A stretch of 64,000 nucleotides of DNA from Mucilaginibacter rubeus (GTDB lineage Bacteria > Bacteroidota > Bacteroidia > Sphingobacteriales > Sphingobacteriaceae). Positions 17,019 through 24,388 of this stretch are shown here, piece by piece. The notes under the pieces are model-generated. The model was not told the origin of the DNA, made no database searches, and saw nothing but the letters and a program-made list of their open reading frames with translations. The first letter of the stretch is position 1; each line of letters starts with the position of its first letter. Position numbers and translations under genes: made by a program. The stretch lies in assembly GCF_003286415.2 (NCBI RefSeq), contig NZ_CP043450.1, positions 2,728,001 to 2,792,000 on the forward strand, written 5' to 3'.

Positions 17019-17417
17019 ATGAAAAAGATATTAATGATTTGCGCGGTAATATTAGGCTTTGCCTTCACCGCATCAGCACAAGATAGCGGAAAAGCTGAGT
17101 TTAAATTTAACGAAGAAAAACATGACTTCGGTAAAATACCACAAGGCACTCCGGTTACAACTGTGTTTGAATTTACCAATGTTGGTAAAGAGCCACTTAT
17201 TTTAACAGAAGTAAGGCCAACCTGCGGCTGTACTATTGCCGATTACACTAAAACTCCAGTAAAAAGTGGCGATAAAGGTACAATCAAAATCACTTACAAC
17301 GCTGCTGCTGCTGCACCGTTCAACAAAACCATTGTTGTTAAATCAAACGCTGTAACACCAGAAAAATATTTGAACATTGTTGGTGAAGTTGTAGCTAAAC
17401 CCGCGGCAAGCAAGTAA
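17019..17417 (+). CDS. DUF1573 domain exported protein
   Basis: 132 residues. A signal peptide of about 20 residues ends ASA-QDS. The rest is a single Ig-like DUF1573 domain with the hallmark EKHDFGKIPQG, FEFTNVGKEPL and RPTCGCT (about residues 67-72). Such proteins are abundant in Bacteroidota and probably periplasmic; their function is not established. The gene is monocistronic, with its own promoter and a double hairpin behind it. Confidence 0.9.
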   Translation: MKKILMICAVILGFAFTASAQDSGKAEFKFNEEKHDFGKIPQGTPVTTVFEFTNVGKEPLILTEVRPTCGCTIADYTKTPVKSGDKGTIKITYNAAAAAPFNKTIVVKSNAVTPEKYLNIVGEVVAKPAASK

Positions 17418-17435
17418 TTTATTATGAGCTTGATA

Positions 17436-17500
17436 TATCCCGTATATCAACCGGGATATTTAAAATAATATTTAAAAGACCCGAAAACGGGTCTTTTTTC
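17436..17500 (+). terminator. Double hairpin terminator after the DUF1573 gene
   Basis: A first stem ATATCCCG / CGGGATAT (17436-17443 with 17453-17460) is followed by AAAAGACCCG / CGGGTCTTTT (17474-17483 with 17488-17497, loop AAAA) that runs into T6. Confidence 0.9.
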
Positions 17501-17537
17501 GTTTACAAAGGTTTTACAAACTATATTTTCAATTTAG

Positions 17538-17545
17538 TAAATTTG
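17538..17545 (+). promoter_or_regulatory. -7 box directly before the aminotransferase start
   Basis: TAAATTTG at 17538-17545 matches TAnnTTTG exactly and ends five bases before the ATG. Transcription from it would begin at or next to the start codon, which points to a leaderless or nearly leaderless mRNA. The -33 element is weak (TTTAC near 17511). Confidence 0.5.
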
Positions 17546-17549
17546 CAGG

Positions 17550-18776
17550 ATGCCAAAAATATCTGAAAAAGGGCAGCGAATGCCCGCATCACCGATTCGT
17601 AAATTAACACCTTATGCTGATAAAGCTAAGCAGGATGGGAAAAAGGTGTATCATCTAAACATCGGCCAACCCGATATTGCTACGCCAGATGGCATGCTTA
17701 ATGCCATTAAAAACATCGATTTTAAAGTTTGGGCCTATACTCCGAGCGAAGGTACTTTAAGCTATCGCAAAAAGCTTACCGAGTACTATAATAAACTGAA
17801 CTATAATATCACGCCTGAGGATATTATTGTTACCACAGGTGGCTCTGAAGCTATCAGCATCGCGCTGATGGCCTGCCTTGATCCGGGAGATGAAGTAATT
17901 ATCCCCGAACCATTTTATGCCAACTATAATGGTTTTACCAGCCAAAGCGATATCGTGGTTAAGCCTATACTTTCGTTTATAGACAATGGTTTCGCCCTGC
18001 CTCCTATCAGTGAGTTTGAAAAACTGATCACAGATAAAACTAAAGCGATCATCATCTGCAATCCTAATAACCCTACCGGTTACCTGTATTCAAAAGAAGA
18101 GATGGAAGCTTTGAAACAGCTGGTTTTAAAATATGATCTTTACCTTTTTTCGGACGAGGCATACCGTGAGTTTTGCTATGACGGCCGTACTTTTATCTCG
18201 CCAATGCATTTGGATGGATTGGAAGAAAACGTTGTGGTAATGGACACGGTCAGTAAACGTTACAGCGCCTGCGGAGCTCGCTTAGGTTGTATGATCACCA
18301 AGAACAAGGAACTCCGTACCACAGCATTGAAATTTGCCCAGGCTCGTTTAAGTGCCGGTATGGTTGAACAAATTGCCGGCGAAGCTGCTGTTGATACGCC
18401 AGACAGCTACTTTGAGGCTGTAAATAAAGAATATACGAGCAGACGTGACACGCTTGTAAACGCATTAAACAAAATGGATGGGGTTTATTGCCCTAACCCA
18501 GGTGGCGCGTTTTACGTGGTGGCTAAACTACCTATAGACAATGCCGATAAGTTTTGCCAGTGGATGCTGGAAACCTTCAGCCTTAATAATGAAACAGTTA
18601 TGATGGCTCCGGCTACAGGTTTTTACAGTACGCCCGACGCCGGATCAAACGAAGTACGTATGGCTTACGTGTTGAACAACGATGATCTTAAAAAAGCTAT
18701 GGTTTGCTTGGATGAAGCATTGAAAGTTTATCCGGGCAGAACAGTTGCTAATTCAGAACTGGCAGTTGGTAATTAA
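17550..18776 (+). CDS. Pyridoxal-phosphate aminotransferase, class I (aspartate aminotransferase-like)
   Basis: A 408-residue fold-type I aminotransferase. Seen: LNIGQPDIATPDGM near 37, TTGGSEAISIALMA near 93, NPNNPTGYLYS near 170 (PLP/carboxylate), SDEAYREF near 199 (PLP Asp and Tyr), the Schiff-base Lys in DTVSKRYSACGARLG near 235, and the C-terminal Arg in SNEVRMAYV near 370. The KRYSACGARLG form fits the subgroup of aspartate or aromatic aminotransferases common in Bacteroidota. It could supply the last transamination to phenylalanine or tyrosine; this is inference, as it is not in the pheA operon. Confidence 0.92.
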   Translation: MPKISEKGQRMPASPIRKLTPYADKAKQDGKKVYHLNIGQPDIATPDGMLNAIKNIDFKVWAYTPSEGTLSYRKKLTEYYNKLNYNITPEDIIVTTGGSEAISIALMACLDPGDEVIIPEPFYANYNGFTSQSDIVVKPILSFIDNGFALPPISEFEKLITDKTKAIIICNPNNPTGYLYSKEEMEALKQLVLKYDLYLFSDEAYREFCYDGRTFISPMHLDGLEENVVVMDTVSKRYSACGARLGCMITKNKELRTTALKFAQARLSAGMVEQIAGEAAVDTPDSYFEAVNKEYTSRRDTLVNALNKMDGVYCPNPGGAFYVVAKLPIDNADKFCQWMLETFSLNNETVMMAPATGFYSTPDAGSNEVRMAYVLNNDDLKKAMVCLDEALKVYPGRTVANSELAVGN

Positions 18777-18801
18777 ATCATTTTATATATCTTAATTAAG
18801 A

Positions 18802-18837
18802 CAAAACCCGGCTCAAAACGGGTTTTGTTGTTTTTTG
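18802..18837 (+). terminator. Terminator after the aminotransferase gene
   Basis: A perfect 9-bp stem CAAAACCCG / CGGGTTTTG (18802-18810 with 18819-18827) is followed by TTGTTTTTTG. Confidence 0.9.
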
Positions 18838-18880
18838 CCCTAACCGGTTAATCGCACATAGTATATCACAGGCCTATTCA

Positions 18881-19942
18881 ATGAAATTTAGCCAAACAAT
18901 TAGTACAGACAAACATCAAAATATCAACTGGATGAATAATTTGAGGTCGATAGCTATGTTTGCAGTTATTGTTCTGCATACAGCATCTCCCCTGTTATTC
19001 CGTGTTAAAGATGCTACTATTAACGATTGGCTTGCTGCTGATGCTTACAATGCCCTGGTGCGTTTTTGTGTACCTGTTTTTGTAATGATAACAGGAGCTT
19101 TATTATTACAGCGCGAGTATGAACTTAAAGATTTCTTAAAAAGGCGATTTGGAAGACTCATACCTCCGTTCATTTTTTGGAGTTTCGTTTATATAGGTTA
19201 TAGGCTTTACAACGAGGAAATAGAACTATCAGACAATATATGGCCTAATATAAAACTTGTACTACAGCAACTGCAAACCGGTAGTTATTATCATTTATGG
19301 TACGTTTATCTTTTAATGGGCCTTTACCTGTTTATACCCGTAATAAGCAAGTTTGTACGTAACGCAACAGAAAAAGAGTTGTTGTACTTTTTAGGTGTCT
19401 GGTTTTTAACAGTAATCTTGAGCCGCCCTTATTTAACCATATTAGATCCCGGCATCGATCTGCACAACTTTACTGGCTATATTGGGTATCTTGTACTTGG
19501 CTATTATCTCGCTTATAAGCCATTTAAATTTAAAAATATAGCTCCAATCGCGGCGTTGGTATTTGTATCATGCGCCTTACTAATAGCTTCAGGTACGTAT
19601 TTTATATTGCTGAAAACCAAAAACTTAAATACTTTCTTTTACGAGCCAATTAGTCCTTTTATAGTTATACTGTCGTCGAGCGCGTTTTTAATGGCAAGAT
19701 TTATTAAAGTCAATTTAAACCCGGTTGTAAACAAACTCATAAACAATGTAGGTAAATATACCCTGGGCTTATACCTTAGCCATGCTTTCATCTTAAATGT
19801 GTTTGAGCTTAATGATATCACATACAACATTTTTAACCCGATTTTCAGTATTCCATTAGTGGCATTATTAACCTTTTTACTGTCCAGTCTCCTGATCTAT
19901 GTGATGAGTAAGCTACCGCTGTTAAAATATGTCGCCGGATAA
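18881..19942 (+). CDS. Acyltransferase family 3 membrane protein
   Basis: 353 residues with about ten transmembrane helices. The N-terminus has the family's pattern WMNNLRSIAMFAVIVLH (catalytic-site His near residue 32), followed by VFVMITGALLL and RRFGRLIPPFIFWS (conserved Arg). Members transfer acyl groups to surface sugars or other exported molecules. The substrate is not identifiable here. It stands alone between a terminator and the ssrA promoter. Confidence 0.88.
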   Translation: MKFSQTISTDKHQNINWMNNLRSIAMFAVIVLHTASPLLFRVKDATINDWLAADAYNALVRFCVPVFVMITGALLLQREYELKDFLKRRFGRLIPPFIFWSFVYIGYRLYNEEIELSDNIWPNIKLVLQQLQTGSYYHLWYVYLLMGLYLFIPVISKFVRNATEKELLYFLGVWFLTVILSRPYLTILDPGIDLHNFTGYIGYLVLGYYLAYKPFKFKNIAPIAALVFVSCALLIASGTYFILLKTKNLNTFFYEPISPFIVILSSSAFLMARFIKVNLNPVVNKLINNVGKYTLGLYLSHAFILNVFELNDITYNIFNPIFSIPLVALLTFLLSSLLIYVMSKLPLLKYVAG

Positions 19943-20004
19943 ATTTTAGTTGTAATGACGATTAAAATCCATGAACTATTCTCCGCAACTGCAAAGTAAA
20001 TCCG

Positions 20005-20012
20005 TATATTTG
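20005..20012 (+). promoter_or_regulatory. -7 box of the ssrA promoter
   Basis: TATATTTG, an exact TAnnTTTG match, about 49 bases before the mature tmRNA 5' end. The precursor would therefore carry a short 5' leader that is processed off. No clear TTG is seen at -33. Confidence 0.5.
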
Positions 20013-20060
20013 TAACCGCTTAACTGCAAACTGCCCACCGGCAACTGCAGACTCAAAAAT

Positions 20061-20426
20061 GGGGTCGACCGGAATTGACAGGATGGAGATAAGTAGGTAA
20101 GCATGCAGCGCGTTGGGTGAATTAGCGCTTTAATCTGAACGCTCAAACTTACAAATGGCGAAAATAACTACGCCTTAGCTGCCTAATTTAGAATTAGCAT
20201 AGCTTTTGTCCCGCCGGTTTTCCGTTTCATCGGATCGGCAATCGGGGCATCGAAAGATGAAACTGGTTTGCTTAAGGTGTGCATAGCGAACGAGATAAAG
20301 CACCTAAGGAAGACGGTATAGGTAAGCGACTGACCTTCCCCTTCCCTACAATTAAACAGAAGCTAAGCATGTAGAAAGCTTACCTTATACCATGTTTGGA
20401 CGAGGGTTCGAATCCCTCCGGCTCCA
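20061..20426 (+). ncRNA. ssrA: Transfer-messenger RNA (tmRNA)
   Basis: Rescues stalled ribosomes and tags the nascent peptide. The 5' GGGGTCG (20061-20067) pairs with CGGCTCC (20419-20425) to make the seven-bp acceptor stem with two wobbles. The T-arm is GAGGGTTCGAATCCCTC. The tag frame runs from 20157 to 20186 and encodes GENNYALAA then TAA, the usual Bacteroidota tag. The 3' CCA is not encoded (ACCC follows the stem). Pseudoknot regions lie between the tag stop and about 20340. The antisense strand of the 3' end is read as the C-terminus of an integrated recombinase remnant. Confidence 0.97.
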
Positions 20427-21138
20427 CCCGCGGGGATTTTCGCAAGAAAATCCCCTTTTTTTTCAAAAACCAACAAGTTTTTCTCTCTCATTTTCAGGTA
20501 GTTATGCGAAAATATTTCAAGCATCGTAGGGGTTCGATAGACCCCATTTTCGTAGTATAAGTTGCTATCGAACCCCTGCGCTATAAATTCCCGTTTTTGT
20601 ATCGTATCTGCCTGAGTAAATACATATCTGAGGTCAGTAAGCAGGTGCAGGTGTTTATTTAAAATAGCCAGAGCCGGAGACTGATCTTTATTAAGTTTAT
20701 TGATCTCGGCTTGTAAGAATACGATGTCGCTGTTATAATTTCCTGTCCAGCGGTCATAAGTATCCTTTGAGATCTGATCGTGTATCCATTTTTCTTCGAC
20801 TGCCATCAGTTTATCCTGCAACTGATCTAATTGTGATTTTTTTCCGCTACTGCTTTTTTGTTTTTCGCCAGTTCCCGGTCAATCGCACTTTCCGCATTTT
20901 TTTATGAATTTCATCTGATTGGATTTCAGATTCATCAGATCACATATTTGCAGAAACTGTTCATGTGCGTGTTCTGCCCTGATATTAATTGAGCACTTGT
21001 TATCATTAAATTTTATGTTAGACTGAGTAATCGTCTTCTTTCAATCGCGTCTATCACTTTACAATGGGAGCAGTATAAATAATCAAAACCGCTATCCGGA
21101 CGGGATGTCGGCTTTGGATTTCGTTTAATTTCAAGTAG
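20363..21138 (-). pseudogene. Decayed serine recombinase integrated at the ssrA 3' end
   Basis: Only the C-terminal part of a large serine site-specific recombinase remains. From 21138 downward, three frames in turn give a zinc-ribbon-like DYLYCSHCKVIDAI, then NKCSINIRAEHAHEQFL, then 152 intact residues of coiled coil beginning MQDKLMAVEEKWIHDQ. It ends in GGAGGIRTLVQTW, which is the antisense reading of the tmRNA T-arm. At least two frameshifts separate the parts and the N-terminal resolvase domain is absent; the hydrolase stop at 21148 is 10 bases away. This type of recombinase commonly sits against ssrA in Bacteroidota (family knowledge). It marks an old mobile-element junction. Confidence 0.8.
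20432..20463 (+). terminator. ssrA terminator embedded in the recombinase remnant
   Basis: A 10-bp perfect stem GGGGATTTTC / GAAAATCCCC with loop GCAA (20432-20455), followed by T8. On the other strand the same bases are codons of the recombinase C-terminus (around KKGDFLAKIP), so the integrated element itself now supplies the tmRNA terminator. Confidence 0.9.
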
Positions 21139-21147
21139 CTTAACTAC

Positions 21148-21975
21148 CTATTGACCAATTTTGGTTAGTAATATGGCTAAAGAATCGGGCTTTACCAGGA
21201 ATGACGAGTGGCTGGTATTTAACTGATATACCGTTTTTACATTGCTAGCTGCAATCATCCTGTCTTGTAAAACAGGGGAAACCACACGATCCTGCAAGGT
21301 TTTAATATAAACCTTCTCAACAGATCCGAAATTAGCAACAGTCAGTGTTACCGGATTGGTAAATGGAATTAGGGGCTCAGAACGGTAATTTTGCAGTACA
21401 AGATTTTGAGCCTGGGTTGAACCGTCCTGGATAAAAACGTTCGTAATCTGATCGTGCAGCACGTCAAGAATTCCAACAGCATTGTTTTCGATTAATATTT
21501 TTTGCCCCTTAATTGAACCGCCGAGACTTGAGCCGGCATCGGTTAGTGCAAGATCAAGTAAAGATTGGCCGGAGGTTGGCATATAGGCAGACAGATAAAC
21601 CAGTTTTTCGATTTTAGAAGGGTTTTGCTCGGCAACAGCAGAGATGATCATCCCGCCTAAGCTATGACCTACAAGAATAACTTTGCCGTTGATATTTGAG
21701 ATGGTACCAAGAACTTTATCCCTGTAACTGTTTAAGGTTAAGGTTGACGGAACTGTTTGATCGCTGCCGTGGCCGGGAAGCTCTACAACGGTTACATTAT
21801 TGCCTTTGCTGATGAGAGTAGTTTTTACGGCATCCCATACATAAGGTGCCTGCCATGCGCCGTGCACCAGTACATAATTTTTAGGAGTGGGTTTTATTTC
21901 GTTCTTTTTTGAGCAAGAAGAGAACATAATAGTAGCTGTAGCTACGACAAATAAGATTAACATCATTTTTTTCAT
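21148..21975 (-). CDS. Alpha/beta hydrolase, lipoprotein, paralogue 1
   Basis: 275 residues with a lipoprotein signal (FSSCSKK, Cys near 21). Alpha/beta fold: oxyanion segment VLVHGAWQAPYVWD near 36, nucleophile Ser in VGHSLGGM (about 104), and catalytic His in TSHSSFLVKP near 257. It resembles the esterase group that includes salicylate/pyrethroid-type esterases; the substrate is unknown. The paralogue at 22932-23726 shares the same layout but has an ordinary signal peptide. The two genes point away from each other and share a nearly identical promoter-operator region containing the start codon. Confidence 0.9.
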   Translation of the reverse strand: MKKMMLILFVVATATIMFSSCSKKNEIKPTPKNYVLVHGAWQAPYVWDAVKTTLISKGNNVTVVELPGHGSDQTVPSTLTLNSYRDKVLGTISNINGKVILVGHSLGGMIISAVAEQNPSKIEKLVYLSAYMPTSGQSLLDLALTDAGSSLGGSIKGQKILIENNAVGILDVLHDQITNVFIQDGSTQAQNLVLQNYRSEPLIPFTNPVTLTVANFGSVEKVYIKTLQDRVVSPVLQDRMIAASNVKTVYQLNTSHSSFLVKPDSLAILLTKIGQ

Positions 21976-22055
21976 GTTTGTGAGTGCCTAATTGTTTAGG
22001 ACACCACAAACATCCGATTATGCATCCCGGATAAGTTTAACCAAGGTTAAAATCG
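21974..22055 (-). promoter_or_regulatory. Nested palindromic operator, copy 1
   Basis: Read on the minus strand: TTTAACC-TT-GGTTAAA (22036-22051), then about 22 bases later ATGTTTGT (22006-22013), CCTAA-ACAA-TTAGG (21987-22000), and ACAAACAT (21974-21981), which overlaps the ATG. Two inverted repeats are nested one inside the other. The 20-base core TGTCCTAAACAATTAGGCAC is identical to that of copy 2. Conservation spans about 80 bases while the enclosed genes have diverged. Confidence 0.75.
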
Positions 22056-22187
22056 GAAAATAGTGTAAACTCATCAAAAAGCTAACCTATGACGCAACCT
22101 GTATGTCGATTGAGTAGTAATAATGATAGCTGCTGATTACGGCGGCGTATGGGTTTTTGGTGTTATTAAAATTAATATTTTTATCGC

Positions 22188-22783
22188 ATGTCAGAGAACG
22201 GAACTGAAATAGAACTGCTACGAGCAACTTTAGGAGCTGCCGGTATGAAAGCGGAAGCTTTTGACTTATCACTGCCTTACTGGAATTGAAACAGTATAAA
22301 AAAAACGAGTTTTATAATGAATATAAAAATGTTTGCAAACATCTGGGGTTTGTGATCAATGGGGTATTTAGGATCTACCGGGTAAACAGCGATACGGGGG
22401 AAGAAAAAAATATGCTATTTTTTACCGATCAGCAATTCGTAACATCCTATAAAAGTTTTTTAGCGCAAACCGCCTGCGAATATTATACTGAGGCGATGGT
22501 TGATTCGCTCATCCTATATATACACATCGATCATCTGAATGAGCTTTACAGCCAATCACATCAATGGGAACGGTTTGGAAGAATTGTGGCCGAAACAGCG
22601 TTTCATGAGGTTATGGTTAATACAGAAGGATTCCTGTTTAAAACACCCGAAGACCGTTATCGGGAAATGGTGGAAAAACATCCGAATATTTTCAACTCTG
22701 TGCCATTATATCATATAGCTTCGTATCTGGGTATCCAGGGGCCATCCCTGAGCCGGATTCGTAAGAGAATGGTTGGAAAGTAA
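22188..22783 (+). pseudogene. Crp/Fnr-family transcriptional regulator, apparently frameshifted
   Basis: The 3' frame (from about 22265) gives DLITALLELKQYKKNEF, a cyclic-nucleotide-binding-like beta roll (CKHLGFVINGVFRIYRV) and a C-terminal HTH ending YHIASYLGIQGPSLSRIRKR, the normal end of Bacteroidota Crp-like regulators. The matching N-terminus is in another frame: ATG at 22188, then 26 residues ending MKAEAFD. A one-base loss near 22265 would join them into a protein of about 198 residues, the family's usual length. The 3' frame alone could start only at TTG 22286 (165 residues). It could be a true pseudogene, a sequencing error, or a shortened but working protein. It lies between the two hydrolases and is the obvious candidate for their regulator. 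Confidence 0.65.
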
Positions 22784-22850
22784 ATCTATTACCTCCATCA
22801 GCTTTCTGAATTATTAAAATCCAGTGAAAAAAGTTTTTCCAGAGATTTTT

Positions 22851-22934
22851 CGATTTTAACCTCGGTTAAACTTATTGCGGCGACATCGCCCGATGTTTGT
22901 CCTGTCCTAAACAATTAGGCACAAGACAAACATG
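22851..22934 (+). promoter_or_regulatory. Nested palindromic operator, copy 2
   Basis: TTTAACC-TC-GGTTAAA (22855-22870), ATGTTTGT (22893-22900), CCTAA-ACAA-TTAGG (22906-22919) and ACAAACAT (22926-22933), the last overlapping the start codon at 22932. Same order, spacing and core as copy 1. The 5-4-5 geometry of the inner palindrome is that of a Crp/Fnr-type box, although the half-site differs from TTGAT or TGTGA. Confidence 0.75.
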
Positions 22935-23726
22935 AAAACAGCAATAATAATGTTGGCGATGAGCGTATTAGGTTTTACTGCTCAAGCCCAAAAAACAAAC
23001 ACTAAAAATTCAAAGACTATTGTATTGGTTCACGGCGCGTGGTCTGATGCATCGTCATGGGATGCAGTAACCCCATTGTTAAAAGCACAGGGCGAAGAAG
23101 TAATCAATGTTAACCTCGTTGGTCACGGAAAAGATACCACCTCATTTGCCGGTATCGCCTTCCAAACTTATGTAGACCAGGTAAAAGCAGCTATCGGCAC
23201 CCGCACCAATGTTGTGTTGGTGGGACATAGTTTTGCCGGGCTGGTGATTAGCCAGGTTGCTGAGGACAAACCCGCACAAATTAAAGAACTGATTTTCCTT
23301 GCGGCAGCCTTACCGCATGACGGCGACAGTCTTTTATCATTAGCCCAACAAGACCCTGCATCTCATATCGGCAAATCCCTTACTATCGACAAAGAACACG
23401 GCGCTGCTATTATAGCCAAGGATTCCGCCGCAGATATTTTTGCGGCCGACGCACCGCAGCAGGTTCAAGAATATATCGCTGCCAACCTTAAACCAGAACC
23501 ACTGGCACCGCTGGCTACGCCGGTCCACCTGACTGAAAAGAATTTCGGCAGCGTTAAAAAAGTCTATATCCATACGGCCAATGACCATGCTATCAGTTAT
23601 CCTGCGCAACAGTTTATGGTAAAAAACAACAAAGTAGCTAAAGTATACACCCTGCAAAGCAGCCATACTCCATTTATTTCCATGCCTGACAAACTGACTG
23701 CAATTCTAATCGCCGAAAGCAAATAA
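22932..23726 (+). CDS. Alpha/beta hydrolase, secreted, paralogue 2
   Basis: 264 residues with a cleavable signal peptide ending TAQA-QKT near 20. Catalytic elements are VLVHGAWSDASSWD near 36, Ser in VGHSFAGLV (about 99), and His in QSSHTPFISMP near 247. It is clearly homologous to the lipoprotein hydrolase at 21148-21975, but secreted or periplasmic rather than lipid-anchored. Its start codon lies inside the palindromic operator. An OsmC gene follows 55 bases later, so a role in detoxification or stress is possible but unproven. Confidence 0.9.
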   Translation: MKTAIIMLAMSVLGFTAQAQKTNTKNSKTIVLVHGAWSDASSWDAVTPLLKAQGEEVINVNLVGHGKDTTSFAGIAFQTYVDQVKAAIGTRTNVVLVGHSFAGLVISQVAEDKPAQIKELIFLAAALPHDGDSLLSLAQQDPASHIGKSLTIDKEHGAAIIAKDSAADIFAADAPQQVQEYIAANLKPEPLAPLATPVHLTEKNFGSVKKVYIHTANDHAISYPAQQFMVKNNKVAKVYTLQSSHTPFISMPDKLTAILIAESK

Positions 23727-23781
23727 CAGTCGACAAAACTCCATTAAACAATAAATTCTTTAACTCATCAATCAGAAAATC

Positions 23782-24201
23782 ATGAAACGTATAGCAAAAG
23801 CACATTGGAACGGTACTTTACAAGAAGGTATAGGCGAGATCAGCACACAAAGCACAGTGCTTAACGAAACACCCTACTCCTTCAAAACACGCTTTGCCGA
23901 CGGCATCGGAACCAATCCCGAAGAACTGATCGCCGCCGCACATGCAGGTTGTTTTTCGATGGCGCTTAGCGCTACTTTAGCACATCACAACATCACTGCC
24001 GGCGATATTTTTACGACAGCGACAGTAGATCTTGATATGCAAGCATTGAGCATTACCGGTATTCATTTGGATTTAAGAGCCAGTGTTATTGACGGCGTAG
24101 ATGGAGCAACATTTACTGAGATCGCTGAAGGCGCAAAAGCCCATTGTATTATTTCCAAAGCGTTGAATGTGCCCATTACATTAATTGTTGTTTACGCTTA
24201 A
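23782..24201 (+). CDS. OsmC-family peroxidase
   Basis: 139 residues of the OsmC/Ohr superfamily, which reduces organic hydroperoxides by two reactive cysteines. Both are present: Cys in AHAGCFSMAL near 53 and Cys in AHCIISKALNVPI near 118, with the conserved Glu in GTNPEELIAAAHAGC. The N-terminal KRIAKAHWNGTLQEG places it with OsmC rather than Ohr. Co-directional with the hydrolase and followed by a terminator, so probably co-transcribed under the palindromic promoter. Confidence 0.93.
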   Translation: MKRIAKAHWNGTLQEGIGEISTQSTVLNETPYSFKTRFADGIGTNPEELIAAAHAGCFSMALSATLAHHNITAGDIFTTATVDLDMQALSITGIHLDLRASVIDGVDGATFTEIAEGAKAHCIISKALNVPITLIVVYA

Positions 24202-24234
24202 TAATCTGAAGCATTATGTAGCATGCATCCTGAA

Positions 24235-24266
24235 ACTCATCGGTTAATCGCCGGTGAGTTTTTTTA
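24235..24266 (+). terminator. Terminator after osmC-like gene
   Basis: A 9-bp stem ACTCATCGG / CCGGTGAGT with one wobble pair (24235-24243 with 24251-24259), running into T8. Confidence 0.85.
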
Positions 24267-24388
24267 TTTTGATAGCTTTAACACTTTGTAGCCTTATTCA
24301 TCATTTATAAATACCCATTTGGATGATATACCCAGCCAAAATTGGTATAACTACGTAGATTACTTGCATCCTGCTGAAATTGGTCATA

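Noticed and set aside
22256..22268. Programmed -1 frameshift in the Crp-like gene
   Set aside because: A -1 slip at the TTTT run would run into TGA at 22262-22264. No proper slippery heptamer or downstream pseudoknot is evident, so a simple base loss is likelier.
24202..24388. Possible attR (second copy of the ssrA 3' end) closing the element that begins at ssrA
   Set aside because: I looked for the T-arm sequence GGTTCGAATCCC here and further right and saw no second copy in the window.
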